64,000 nucleotides of DNA from Pycnococcus provasolii. Its lineage: Eukaryota; Chlorophyta; Pseudoscourfieldiophyceae; Pseudoscourfieldiales; Pycnococcaceae. Positions 17,774 to 27,895 of the stretch are shown here, piece by piece. The notes beneath the pieces were generated by a model. That model was not told the DNA's origin. It saw only the letters and a program-made list of their open reading frames with translations, and searched no databases. The stretch is taken from the NCBI GenBank assembly GCA_938743325.2, contig OW568884.1, forward strand, positions 248,001 through 312,000, written 5' to 3'. Numbering within the stretch: the stretch's first letter is position 1; every line of letters begins with the position of its first letter. The translations under genes and the position numbers were made by a program.

Positions 17774-20428
17774 TTAATCGTGACCACTTCCGCTCGCTTC
17801 GAAGAGCTTGCTAAGCTGCTTCGCAGCCGCCGGCCTATGGAATGCCGCAGCACCACCACCGCCACCACCACCACCATAACCACCACCACCACCACCAACC
17901 TCGCTCATTTGCTTCTGAAGCGATCGGTGCAAGACTGGTCCAAGGGGGATGGGCGAGTCGGACTTCGCTCGCAACGCGGCGGGATGGTCCATAAGGTGAT
18001 GGTGAGATGGGATGGGTACGAGACGTCCAGCACGCTCATGGGGAGGTTTCGGAATGCCAGGCATGCTCGCCTTCACGCCGTCGCTGCGAGATCGCTCGAT
18101 CGCCGGATTGCGCGGCACGAGCTGCCTCATCTCACTCACACCGCCGCCTGCCCAGCTGAATCGGGGAGATTCGATCGCACGACGTGCCTTCGCCGCGGCA
18201 CCGGAGGCACCGTCCATTCCCAACGGAGGGATGGGAGAAGTGCCGCCATGCTCTGGGATGGGAGTACGACGTCTTGGGGAAGAGTCGACGACAATACCTT
18301 CCAGGCGACGTTTCCGCGGCGAATGTGGCAGGAATGGAGAATTCCACGTCTCGGGAGGCGTCGATGTCGAGCGAGGCAATGCAAGCGGGTCAATCAAGCC
18401 GGCGAACTTCTCACTCGCGATTGGCTCCATCAGCGCCGCGCCATCGTCGCCGAGGGTGCCATACATAGGGTCCGTGTCTCCTAGTGGCGAAGGGCCTCGT
18501 CCCGTTGCATGCGCACGCCACCAAGATGGCAGCAAACGCAAATTGCTTGGCGAAAATACCTCGTGCTCGACGAAGTGAGTGTCTCTGACAAGCACGTCTC
18601 CGGAGACGATGCCATCCTCGGCATCCTCTCGGCTCATGCGCACCGCCTCGCGCTCGCTCTGCTGAGGTGGTGTGCCCATGCCGTACCTTTCCGGCTGCTC
18701 TTGCTCATGATGATGGTGGTGGTGGTGATGATGATGCTCGTGTTGCGAAGGCGGCAGCGGTGGTGTGCCCGCGTCGTATCTTCGTCTCGGTGCGTCGAGC
18801 TTGCTGATCATGCCCGGCTCAGGCGTGCTACCTGCGGGAGGCTTGTGCTTCCGCTGCTTCTGCTGACTTACAAGGTTATCGTGGCTCGAGATGCGTCGAA
18901 ACGTGTCCACAATGCCGTTCGTGTCCGTCCACTGCATCTGCTGACGCCTCGAGTTTTCGATGCGCATGCGGTTCGGACTCAGCTCGTCCTCATATAGCGA
19001 GTGCGCCATGTCCGGTGCCGCGCGTCTCTGGCCTGTGCTGGTTCGCTTGCGAACCATCTCCATCTGAGCCATTGGCGTACGCACCGCGGATCCCGTGACC
19101 TCGACCGTGGGTGTCACGCGTCCAAGAGACGGCACGCGTCGCACCACACCACCGCGCTTGTGATTCGGGGTAGGCGTTCGACCAGCGGGAACGTCGATGG
19201 CGATGCCGAGCATTGGTGGCACGCGCTTCGGCATCGGAGGTGGTGGACCCGACGTTGTTAGATTTGTGGACGTTGACCTGTGCGCTGGAGCGCCAGGGGC
19301 GGTGGTGGGTACGACGACACCCATCTGCGCACACTTCACCGCGACACTCGGCCTGCGAATTATGGCGCCGGCGGATGGCCGGGAGTTCGGGTCGAGAGAC
19401 AGCAGGTCGTACACGATGTTCACGAGCTCCGTGCTGTACGCGCTGCTCGGCGCCTCGAACTTGCCTTCTATGATCTTCATGACGAGCGCCGCCTGGTTGC
19501 CCGCGCGGAACGGGTATCGCAGGCAGAGAAGTTCGTAGAGGATGCATCCGAGTGCCCAGACATCCGCCTTCTCACCGTACGGCTCGTTTCGGCAGAGTTC
19601 CGGCGCAAGGTAGTACGGCGTTCCGACGGTGGTGGCGGCGAGCTGGCCGCGAGCTTTCAGCACGGCTGCGGACCCGAGGTCAACGATGCGGCAGTCGTCG
19701 TTTGCGCCGATGAGAACGTTCGTGCTCTTCAGGTCGCGGTGAAGCACGCCGCAGCTGTGTATGTGGTCCAACCCGCTCGCAACCTGCAGGAAGTACCTCC
19801 ACACGGCACGTTCGCTCAGCCTTCTCCCACGCTGGTTTCTGATTCGGTCCAAGAGAGTTCCGTGCGGCACGTACTCCATGACGATGCTGACGGTGGCTGG
19901 GTGTGCTAGATAGGCGCCGTAGTACTTGACGACGTACGGGCTGGAGAGGCTTGCTAGGATGGAAGCCTCGGACAGTGCACGTTTTCGCTCCTCCTGCGTC
20001 AAGTTGGAGACGTCGACTTTCTTCACGCAGACGGTCGCTCGGTCGTCGAGCCGCACAGCCTTGTATGCAGTTCCCACCGTTCCTTGTCCGATGGGTTTCA
20101 AGAACCGAAAGAAGTTGTCGTTCAAGTGCGACGAGTATCCTCTGGACGACGACGTTGACGTGTTGTTTGTGTCGTAGGAGGTGGATGTTTCAGCGAGGAC
20201 TGCTGCATTGTCGCTGCGAAGATTATGTTGCTGTTGTTGCCTTTGCTTCTTCTGCTGCTGAAGTTTGTATCTTTGTACTTTCGACGACTTTCTTTGCGTT
20301 GTCGTTGTGCTTTGCGTTGTTTGGTTGTGGTGGTTGTGGTGGTGTTGGTGGTGGTGGTCACCGCTATCTAGGTTGTGGTTGTGATAGTGGTAGTAGTGCG
20401 AGTGGCCTTGGTGCGAAGACGTCGTCAT
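17774..20428 (-). CDS. NEK-family (NIMA-related) protein kinase
   Basis: This is a Ser/Thr kinase of 884 residues. The N-terminal ~100 residues are rich in His, Asn, Gln and Thr. The kinase domain spans about 105-365: glycine loop IGQGTVGTAYKA (113-124), the VAIK-type lysine in TVCVKKV (Lys136), HRDLKSTNVLI (230-240), a DLG instead of DFG metal site (250-252) and GTPYYLAPELC (269-279). HRDLKSxNVLI, DLGxA and GTPYYLxPE are typical of NEKs, including the algal deflagellation/cell-cycle kinase FA2. All catalytic residues are present, so it should be active. The ~500-residue tail is Pro/Arg/Ser-rich low complexity with a poly-His run and no recognised domain. A role in cilia or the cell cycle is inferred only from the family. 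Confidence 0.88.
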   Translation of the reverse strand: MTTSSHQGHSHYYHYHNHNLDSGDHHHQHHHNHHNQTTQSTTTTQRKSSKVQRYKLQQQKKQRQQQQHNLRSDNAAVLAETSTSYDTNNTSTSSSRGYSSHLNDNFFRFLKPIGQGTVGTAYKAVRLDDRATVCVKKVDVSNLTQEERKRALSEASILASLSSPYVVKYYGAYLAHPATVSIVMEYVPHGTLLDRIRNQRGRRLSERAVWRYFLQVASGLDHIHSCGVLHRDLKSTNVLIGANDDCRIVDLGSAAVLKARGQLAATTVGTPYYLAPELCRNEPYGEKADVWALGCILYELLCLRYPFRAGNQAALVMKIIEGKFEAPSSAYSTELVNIVYDLLSLDPNSRPSAGAIIRRPSVAVKCAQMGVVVPTTAPGAPAHRSTSTNLTTSGPPPPMPKRVPPMLGIAIDVPAGRTPTPNHKRGGVVRRVPSLGRVTPTVEVTGSAVRTPMAQMEMVRKRTSTGQRRAAPDMAHSLYEDELSPNRMRIENSRRQQMQWTDTNGIVDTFRRISSHDNLVSQQKQRKHKPPAGSTPEPGMISKLDAPRRRYDAGTPPLPPSQHEHHHHHHHHHHEQEQPERYGMGTPPQQSEREAVRMSREDAEDGIVSGDVLVRDTHFVEHEVFSPSNLRLLPSWWRAHATGRGPSPLGDTDPMYGTLGDDGAALMEPIASEKFAGLIDPLALPRSTSTPPETWNSPFLPHSPRKRRLEGIVVDSSPRRRTPIPEHGGTSPIPPLGMDGASGAAAKARRAIESPRFSWAGGGVSEMRQLVPRNPAIERSRSDGVKASMPGIPKPPHERAGRLVPIPSHHHLMDHPAALRAKSDSPIPLGPVLHRSLQKQMSEVGGGGGGYGGGGGGGGAAAFHRPAAAKQLSKLFEASGSGHD

Positions 20429-20459
20429 TCTGATACGATGGAAAGAGTCGCCAAGAAGT

Positions 20460-20990
20460 TGCCAAGAAGTTTCCCCTTAAGAGTGAAATAAATGTGTTTC
20501 AGAAGTTCCAGAAGTGTTTGTGAAATATCCAAGAACGAAACAGATATGAGAAAAAAGACACAAAACGTTCGTTTCAGCTGCTGCTACCTTATCAAAGAGG
20601 AAAAAGAAAAGGCCGCTGACAAAGGCTTTCGCTGTAAGATAAGATAAGCAGAGAGCTGTAAGATACGGCTACGTACTTGATTTCACTCACGCTTAAGCAA
20701 GGCTTAATTAAGAACACTGTTTTATGAAAGAACACTGTTTTAAATATTAAATAAAACGTTTCAATCAATAAATACTGTAAGAAGAGAATAAAAGAAATAC
20801 TGTATATCAATGGAAACACGCCTTAAGTTCAAAGATGCCTTAAATATTTAACTTTCAAGTTAAGGGAAGACCCTTAAGACAATTTATATTTAATTGGAAT
20901 TGATTGCAGATAAGTTAAAAGTTAAAGGTTGGGTTGTAAAAAAAACTATAAATACAGTATGATGGAGAAACCAAAAGAAACAGCGTTCGT
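20460..20990. other. AT-rich island
   Basis: About 500 bp of strongly A/T-rich sequence stands out against the GC-rich surroundings. It contains several CTTAAG/CCTTAA hexamers, long A and T runs, AACACTGTTTTA twice, and no coding frame. Confidence 0.6.
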
Positions 20991-21222
20991 CGGTCGTGAG
21001 CGCATCGTTCCCCCCTTGCCCCTTGCCCTTTGCTCTTATTACGACTTACAGGACGTTGTCAGCCTCCTTATTAGTCTAGCGTAGACTGCTGTAGTTGACA
21101 CTTGACAGTGTCGTTTCGAGAGCTACAAGCAAGTCGGCCTGGTTGAGCCCCTTGAGGAGGCTCATTTCATCGATCAGAGTTCAGACAACACCTGCCGGGT
21201 AGAATGGGCCGCTGGCCTCTAA

Positions 21223-21269
21223 TGCCGCCGGTTGAACCAGTCGACCCCTGCAGTCAAACCGGCGGCATC
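21223..21269. repeat. Inverted repeat, 12-bp arms
   Basis: ATGCCGCCGGTT (21223-21234) and AACCGGCGGCAT (21258-21269) are exact reverse complements separated by 23 bp. Confidence 0.85.
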
Positions 21270-21627
21270 GATGGGAAGCGATGGTGATCATCAGGTGTCG
21301 AGGGACTTGACTACGGGTAGTCGCATCGAGAACCCAGTTGACAATCGGAAGGAGGCCAGTCAGTGCCAGTCGACTGTCTTTGGCTGTTTCTTCCCATGTC
21401 GATCGATCTCGTCGAGAAGTTTCTCCATTCTCGAGTTCTCGCTCTGGTAAAGGTACCCGGGTATGGTAAAACGAGACGATAACACCAACGCCGGAGGGGG
21501 AAGACGGAAAAACCCGGGACGACCCAGTGGACGGGCAGACCCAGCCCAGTGGATGGGCGTGGGACGGACGCCCCAGTCGGAAAGGAAAGCGCCGACGGGT
21601 CCCTCACCGTTCGGCGAAGGAGGAGAA

Positions 21628-21696
21628 GGGTTAGGGTTAGGGTTAGGGTTAGGGTTAGGGTTAGGGTTACCCAACTCCCTAACCCTAACCCTAACC
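21628..21696. repeat. Interstitial telomere-type array, head-to-head
   Basis: About seven uninterrupted TTAGGG units (21628-21669) are followed after a 7-bp spacer by about three CCCTAA units in the opposite sense (21677-21696). Degenerate AACCCCCAAAA-type sequence continues to about 21760. Confidence 0.9.
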
Positions 21697-22344
21697 ACCT
21701 GCCCCAACCCCCAAAACTCAAACCCCCAAAAACCAAACCCCAAAACCCCAAACGGCTCCCCAACCTTTTACGACCAACCACCAAGAAACCAACCCCCAAC
21801 CGAATGCCCAAAGATTCGGACATCGGCGGGAAAGATTTGCGTCTTGGGACCCACCTGTTATCCTGCCCCTATTACGGGGACCCGCTGTAGAACCACGTGT
21901 GTTCTATGGAGATTGTGTCTTATCTTTCAAAATCTAATCTCGTGTGGGAAGATTTTTTCACAACCCGAATTGTAGAGGGAAATTTCAATCCTAGAAACCA
22001 CGTGCTTGTGACCCCCTAGGAAGTAGGTGGGACCCCGCGCCTCGGACGTGCTTGCTTGAGACGACACCACGGGACTTCGACCAAACTGTGTGTGTGCTGG
22101 CACATCAACCAAGAAACCACAGGTAGGTCCGGACCATCACATCACACGTAGTTGGTTAACTGGTTGTCTCTCGTAGGTGGTTGCGCTGCTGTGTGTGTGT
22201 GGGAGGGACGGACAACCCGAGTTCCCTGCTGTGAGTGAAAGACCTGTGTGAAAGGCATCTATTTGGTTAAGTGTGCAGGCCTGTTTCTCAAGTGTAAGCT
22301 TGTGGCTTCTTTAGTAAGATTGGGGCACTCCTTGTCGTGCTTGG

Positions 22345-22397
22345 TGTCGTCTTGTGTCGTCTTGTGTCGTCTTGTGTCGTCTTGTGTCTTGTGTCGT
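22345..22397. repeat. TGTCGTCTTG tandem repeat
   Basis: Four to five copies of a 10-bp unit lie about 285 bp upstream of the next start codon, probably in the leader or promoter. Confidence 0.8.
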
Positions 22398-22681
22398 CCC
22401 TTGCGATTCTTGATTCTTGGTTTCTACTCTGATCAAAAGTTCAGTTTTCTTTCGAACACGAGCGACGACCTTGAAGATACCTTGAAGACGACGACGACGA
22501 CGACGAAGAAGAAGACTGTCTCGGCCTTTGGTGGGGGCTTGAAGCAGCGGCTGAGCCACCGGCGCGGCTTCGCTTCTCGCGGAGTCAACACGGAAGCACC
22601 CTAGTTGGTTGCACATTTTCTTGGACATACTCAGGAGGAATCATAGTCAGGCAAAGCACAAGCACATTCAACGGGCTGCGC

Positions 22682-22768
22682 ATGAACATAGCAGGAGGAG
22701 GAGGAGGAGGAGGAGGAGGAGGAGGCTCATTGACGACAACCACCGCTCCCACGACCCACCACCACCAG

Positions 22769-22806
<38 letters not shown>

Positions 22807-23062
22807 AAACGGCGGCACAGCTCCCAACAGCAACGCAGCGCACGACTACACGAAACGCGCGCGGTACGGCGAGCTTATGCAACCGCCGCGCCAAGCTGCT
22901 TTCGAGTCTGCACCGGCACCGGCTCCTCCCCCCGGACGGGGTGGACCCTTGCCTCCCACAACGACGTCGGCAGCACAACAGCAGCCGTCTCACGCCAGCC
23001 AAAGCCACCACCAGCACCGTACCAACGGCAACCCGTCGGCAGGCACATCGCAGGCCAACAGC

Positions 23063-23097
<35 letters not shown>

Positions 23098-24481
23098 ATG
23101 CATCGGACTGAGCGGCAACTGGGCGTTTGACGCGTGGGGTGGCATGTGGTACGAATACGTGACAGGCACATTCTGGGAACCTGTGAGTGCCTACTACTTT
23201 CACCACACGAAGGGTTGGTACATGGCACCTCCACCTCCAGACTTGCCATGGACCACAAATCCACAGCCACCAACGCCGAGACCACCACCACACATGAATC
23301 ACGCGATGTCTATGCCAAATATGCAGGTGCACTCCTATCAACAGCATCGAGTGCATGAGAATGGTAACGGTGGCGTGCCTTCATCGCAGCAGCGTCAACC
23401 GCAACAGCAGTCACAGCAGCAGCGCCAACCGCATCAGCAGCAGCAACACCAGCAGCCACCGCCACCTCCACCCCAGCAACAGCGCGGGAGGCACCAGGAG
23501 CATCATGCAGCGGCGCCGTCTCCTTACGCGGACGCTTTTGGTGGAAATCTTCCAACTCTGGATGACGACGATACGCCGCCACCGTCGCAAGGGCCATACG
23601 GCGGTGTCAAGCACAGTGGGCAACGATGGCACCACACAGGTGACCACATCCTCGATGGCTGGAACCACGGTGGGCCCCCCTCCACCTACGCGTACAGCCT
23701 GCCGCCACCTCACAGCACAAAAAGTCAACCTGCACCATCCAAAAGCAAGAGCAAGTCGTCAACGAAGGAGGCCAAGCTCAACGGCGCGGGCAACGGAGGC
23801 GACTCGGCCGCCGCTGGGTCGAGGGCACCGCCACCGGCAACAAGTCAGACGTCGCCGCTCGGTGAGATGCGTGCACTCGTGCGACTCACCAACGCAATTT
23901 TCACGCGAGATCGCCTTGTCGCACGCGACCTAAATCGCTACACGGAGGAGGATGTGCGCAACTACCTGAACAAGCTCGGGTTCAGCGTAGGAGAGTCGCC
24001 CGTCCTACACTGGGGGTGCCCACAGGGCAAGTACCAAGTGCTCGCCGACATCCTCGGATGGGTGCTCACAGCCTCCAACGAGTTTCGACTCAAGGTGTAC
24101 ACGCCGCATCCAACCCCAGAGCAGATAGCTAATGACGATATGCCAGAACCACGGAGGATGCGCATCGTCGTCTCGGAAGAGCAGGCGCAGCTCTGCGTGC
24201 CGTACAAACCAGGTTCGCCGTACGTGGCATGTGATTCGGTGCTGCGAGAGCTTGGCTTGCCCATCAATGACGATGGTGGATGGAATCTTCCCTTTGACTG
24301 GGTACGACTCGCAACGGAGGGTGCGCTCTTGTTCGGCGGCGTGGCACATGCCGATGGAGTGGATCGCGCGCCGCCCGTTCCCGGTGGCAGTGCTGCAGAT
24401 GAAGATGCAAACTTGCTTGACATTGACACGGATCTTCTACTCGACCCACTGCTTGTTGGTGTATGCCCAAATGCGGCATAA
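22682..24481 (+). CDS. Q-rich protein with OCRE-like aromatic repeat and unknown C-terminal domain
   Basis: The 599-residue product opens with poly-Gly and poly-Gln tracts. At about residues 144-181 comes an aromatic cluster, FDAWGGMWYEYVTGTFWEPV then SAYYFHHTKGWYM, with spacing like OCRE octamer repeats of RNA-processing factors (inference). A His/Gln/Pro-rich linker follows. The C-terminal ~395-555 looks folded: RALVRLTNAIFTRDRLVARD, YTEEDVRNYLNKLGF, GCPQGKYQVLADILGWVL and PEPRRMRIVVSEEQAQLCVP. I do not recognise this domain. Composition suggests a nuclear RNA- or transcription-related protein. ATG 22682 is the only early start. A family 1 repeat lies downstream. Confidence 0.72.
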
Positions 24482-25025
24482 TCTTTTTTTCCTTTCGTAC
24501 ATAACTCTTGCAAAATCTTCTTGTTTTTTCTTTCCTTTTTCTCAACATTCATTTTACCCTAGTTTGCTCGACGGCGTCTTCGGCCCCAGCATTGATGACA
24601 CGCGCGTGAAATACGTACGTCCCCACCTCGCTTTCCAAGAGTTCTGCACCCGCTCGCACCGTACGCGTCCTCGAGAAAGTAGTGCGGTGGCGCCACTGAC
24701 ACGTGCGCGTCGACATGCACGCGACGACGAAGGACTTCCGGATCCCCGTGGAAGTGCCGGAGACCGTCCCGGGAGCGGGAGCGGCGAGTCGTGGCCCTGG
24801 ACCCTGGCTTACGCAAATTCCACGCGGCGTCGCGGAGTGCGATACGCACGTTTGAGGTGCGCGCCTCGCGCGCTTGGACCCAACGAATCCGTCCGGACGC
24901 GCAGCGACACGTGCAAGATTTAGGGACGCTAATTCAATATAAAAGCAAAAGCTGTTTGTGTATTTACAACGCGCCCGAATCTGTCAAGCCAAAACTCTCT
25001 AGAATCTGCGGCAAAGAGCGTAAGT
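24482..25025. other. Convergent intergenic region carrying a family 1 repeat
   Basis: It holds the repeat at 24574-24720 and then GC-rich sequence to about 24920. The right part may include a short last exon of the minus-strand gene (24964-25005). I see no other gene. Confidence 0.5.
24574..24720 (+). repeat. Dispersed downstream repeat, family 1, copy 2
   Basis: This 147-bp relative of 5928-6100 lies 93 bp past the stop of the Q-rich gene in the same orientation. The conserved blocks are in the same order; the sequence between the first and second long blocks is 19 bp shorter. Confidence 0.8.
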
Positions 25026-26417
25026 CTAGCTCACCTTAATTCGTAAGCGATCCACACTGTCATCTGGCATGGGCGGTGTTGGTGGCAGAGGTGGAGTGGC
25101 GGAGTTGGCACGACGATCTTCGTCAACGTCATCGTCGCAAACACCCTCCATCCCCGAAAGAGGTGGAAGAAGTTCTGGCGGTGGTGGAAGGAAAAGCTCG
25201 TCGAAAGGCGCCGCGGCGGGAGCTGCTGCAGCCACGAGCGGTGATCCAGTCATGTCGTCATAAGGATACCGCATATCTCCCTGATCGACAAGTCGCATGT
25301 ACTTCCGTGCAGGAGGCATGTCATCCTTCTCCTCGTCGTGACGATGACTGAGCACGTGCAGCTCATGATGGAAATGATGCTCACGATATTCCTCGCCATC
25401 TTCGTCCTCGCCGTCATCCCGCTCCTCCTCCTCCGCTTCCTCTTCTTCCTCCTCCGCCGCCTCCTGCTCATTCTGATCTTCGTCATCGTCGTCGTCGCCC
25501 TCCTCATCATCTTCCTCCTCTTCCTCCTCCTCTTCCTCTCCCTCATCGTCGTCACCGTTATCATTCATTCCTTCACTCACGTTGAACATTTCCTTGCTAG
25601 CGCATGCCGCCGTGGCTTGCTTGCATCCTCCTGCATCTTCCTCGTGACCCTTAAGAGTATGCTCAGCCTCCTCCGTGTCATCCTCGTCTGACGGACTCAT
25701 CTGCGCCGTCCTCTGCGTCGGCGATGGCTGAATCACCTTGCCCATACGTGCAAGGCGCACAGGGTTGTGGTTGGATATGAAGTTGCGCAGCTGAGCCTGC
25801 TTAATTTGCGGGTAGCGCTTCCCAGCCCAAGGCAGTGCGAGCCACTCTTCGTAGAATGAGGTTGCGCCACCGACCCAGCCTATGTGTTCGCCAAAGCGGC
25901 GCATAGTGGCACGTTCCTCCTCCGTCGTCTGGATGCGCCTTCTGTTCAGTATTGCAAGTTGCAGTTTGTTTGTTTTGTGTTTGTGTGTGTTCATGTGTAC
26001 GCGTTAGTCACTAGATCACCATTGTCGCGTTTCAGGTGCCAAGGTTTGCCAGGCTTTGTTCACGTACATTGAAGTTTTGTCGGCTGTGTATCGGCGTCTT
26101 TTCTTCCCGCCGCCGCTACTCGCTGATGCCTTTTTATGTGCTCGACTTGCGCGTGCTCTGCAACCTCTCTTTTTTGAACGCTTTGGCTTTTCTTCGAAAT
26201 CTTCCTCTGTTTCCTCCTCATCAAAGTCGTGTTCGGGTTGTGCAGCTTCGGCACCAACAATCCCGTCATCGCAAGTCAGGGTTAGTCCATTGATGTCGCA
26301 AGGCGCGAACGCCGATGCGAGCAGGTGGTTCAGCTCTCCTCTCATTTGCTGAATCGACTTGCGCAGCGAGCTCGCTTCATCGCGTGCAGCGATGACCGCC
26401 GCGCGATACCCCGACAT
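25026..26417 (-). CDS. Acidic, lysine-rich nuclear-type protein of unknown function (spliced)
   Basis: The gene runs from ATG 26417, with exon 1 at 26417-26020, an 81-bp GT-AG intron (26019-25939) and exon 2 at 25938-25026, giving 436 residues. The intron has a CTAAC branch-like sequence, and joining restores the frame as ETRQW-RIQTTEEE. The N-terminus is helical (MSGYRAAVIAARDEASSLRK). Basic clusters KPKRSKKRG and KKRRRY look like nuclear localisation signals. The segment MYVNKAWQTLAP and GATSFYEEWLALPWAGKRYP is the best candidate for a folded, aromatic-rich domain spanning the intron. A very long Glu/Asp run follows. A GTGAGC at 25034-25029 and an AG at 25006 allow an alternative 29-bp intron ending the protein at 24964. 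I do not recognise a family; a chromatin-related role is only suggested by composition. Confidence 0.65.
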
Positions 26418-26589
26418 GGCTCCGTGCTTAAAGTGCTGCACAAGCAACCAGTCGCCAATCTTTGATGGTCACACGCGAGAGACACGCGTCAATATCAAGA
26501 GCTTGCAAGAGCTTTTCCTGTCGAGCTTATGTATTAAAATCGCACCCCAAACGCACGCACAAACGCACAAACACTACGGTGCCACTACT

Positions 26590-26610
26590 GTAAGGTGTGT
26601 CACACCTTAC
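26590..26610. repeat. Perfect palindrome GTAAGGTGTG-T-CACACCTTAC
   Basis: The 10-bp arms are exact, with a single central base. It lies about 175 bp upstream of the minus-strand gene start at 26417. Confidence 0.9.
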
Positions 26611-26650
26611 GTCGTACGCTACAAGATTAGCTTACAATAAGCAAGAAAGG

Positions 26651-26679
26651 GTGTGCTTGTCCAGCGGCCACAAGCACAC
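26651..26679. repeat. Inverted repeat GTGTGCTTGT...ACAAGCACAC
   Basis: The 10-bp arms are exact (26651-26660 and 26670-26679), with a 9-bp spacer. Confidence 0.9.
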
Positions 26680-26830
26680 GATTAGCTAGGTGATAGTTGG
26701 GTTCGCAACGAATGGCAATGGCGCGCGTGTTCGATCCGGATGGCTGCGAACCCAACCCGGTTTTTGTCCCGCGGAGGCCGGAGGTGGGCCCACCTTTGAC
26801 CTACCTCGAAACATTCTGAGGAAGGCTGCA

Positions 26831-26905
26831 CATTCTGAAAAAAACCTACGCCGACGGCTAGAGATCAGCCGTCGGCGTACCGGGTAGGTTTTCTCAGAAT
26901 TCTCC
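26831..26905. repeat. Long hairpin with perfect 13-bp inner stem
   Basis: TACGCCGACGGCT (26847-26859) pairs exactly with AGCCGTCGGCGTA (26867-26879) around a 7-nt loop. Flanking ATTCTGAAAAAAACC and AGGTTTTCTCAGAAT extend the pairing imperfectly, giving an overall foldback of about 70 bp. Confidence 0.85.
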
Positions 26906-27895
26906 ATCAACTCAGGCCTCCGCCGTCCGGATGATCCGATGTCGTTGATCATCGCATGAGCGGTGGCATCATGATGGGCATGAGGGATGTAGGAGTTCAT
27001 GTTCAAGTTCATGTCTTCATGGCAATGTAAGAAATTCTGAAATTGCCATTGGGTCATGTTCGGTGCATTTCTTCGAAGAAATTGCAAGCAGCAAGCGTGA
27101 TTCAAGGAGGGCTCTCCTCCTTGTTGCAACTCGACAAGTTGCCTCTCTCTTTCCCTTTCAGCTCCTCATCTCTACCCTAAACTCTCGTAGGGGATAGTTC
27201 ATAGGCTTGTTTTCGCCTCTTGGTTTCCCGAGCCTCAGACTTTGTCGAGGGACACCTGACAGCCTGATTTGATTGATCAGTTGGAGAGTTCGTTTTCGTT
27301 TTCGTTTCCGTTTTCCTTTTCCTTTTCTTTTCTTCGGAGAAATGCTTCGTTGATTTCGTCCTTCTTCTGTCAAGTTTCAAGAGAATAATCACGTTGGGCA
27401 TGGGATTAGCGCACGTGTCCTTCCAGGTCACGCGTGAATCATGGGAGGGACCCGACTTGGGGCCAGGAGGGACAATTGGTAATTCCGCGCCATTCCTCCG
27501 ACGGGCATCGTGGTAAACTTTACGGTGCCCAGAGGCCTGAGCAAGGGAAACAAGCCCTTCGTTCAAGCTCCTGATTCCCCTCTAGACCACGATTTCCGCC
27601 TCCTCCGCCTCAGCCAGCCTATCCGGAAAATCCGCAGAAAATCTCCGAAAAGGCTGCCCACAAAACTCATTGGTTAGGGGTTGGTTCGCCCAGAACCCAT
27701 CACGTGTGCGGCGCCATGGACATCAACCAAACGCGCACTCGTGTGTGGTCGGTCTGACTATGTACCTTTTAGACAATCGCTTTATCCATATCCTTAGAAT
27801 TCCAACTCCTCCACTACAGTACTACTTGAAAGAAAGAAAGAGCAACTTATCGGAGGTGGTTACACCTGGTTAGTTACACGAACCTCCCTCATGGC

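Larger units (their letters stand above)
20429..22681. other. Long divergent intergenic region with AT-rich island and telomere-like repeats
   Basis: These 2.25 kb between head-to-head genes hold, in order, an AT-rich island (about 20460-20990), a 12-bp inverted repeat (21223-21269), a head-to-head telomere-type array (21628-21696), an A/C-rich stretch and a 10-bp tandem repeat (22345-22397). Open frames crossing the telomere-like array are repeat translations, and I see no gene. Confidence 0.6.
26418..27895. other. Intergenic region rich in hairpins
   Basis: This 1.48-kb spacer lies between two minus-strand genes. It holds three strong inverted repeats within 330 bp (26590-26610, 26651-26679, 26831-26905). 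The weak frames here show no domain, no good start and no codon bias like the genes. I see no tRNA. Confidence 0.55.

Noticed and set aside
21311-21823. Open frames across the telomere-type array
   Set aside because: They only translate TTAGGG/CCCTAA repeats and flanking low-complexity sequence; no domain or codon bias.
22740-23095. CAG/CAA and GGA runs as an expanded microsatellite locus
   Set aside because: They encode poly-Gln and poly-Gly tracts inside an intact gene with mixed codons, so treated as protein low complexity.
24574-24720. Family 1 repeat as a box C/D snoRNA
   Set aside because: A TGATGA and a CTGA are present in this copy, but the other copy lacks the CTGA and no terminal stem brings the boxes together.
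26700-26760. tRNA T-loop-like GTGTTCGATCCGG
   Set aside because: No anticodon arm, D arm or acceptor pairing could be built around it.
26686-27129. 147-codon minus-strand frame
   Set aside because: It runs through the 26831-26905 hairpin, lacks a recognisable domain and has no gene-like codon use.
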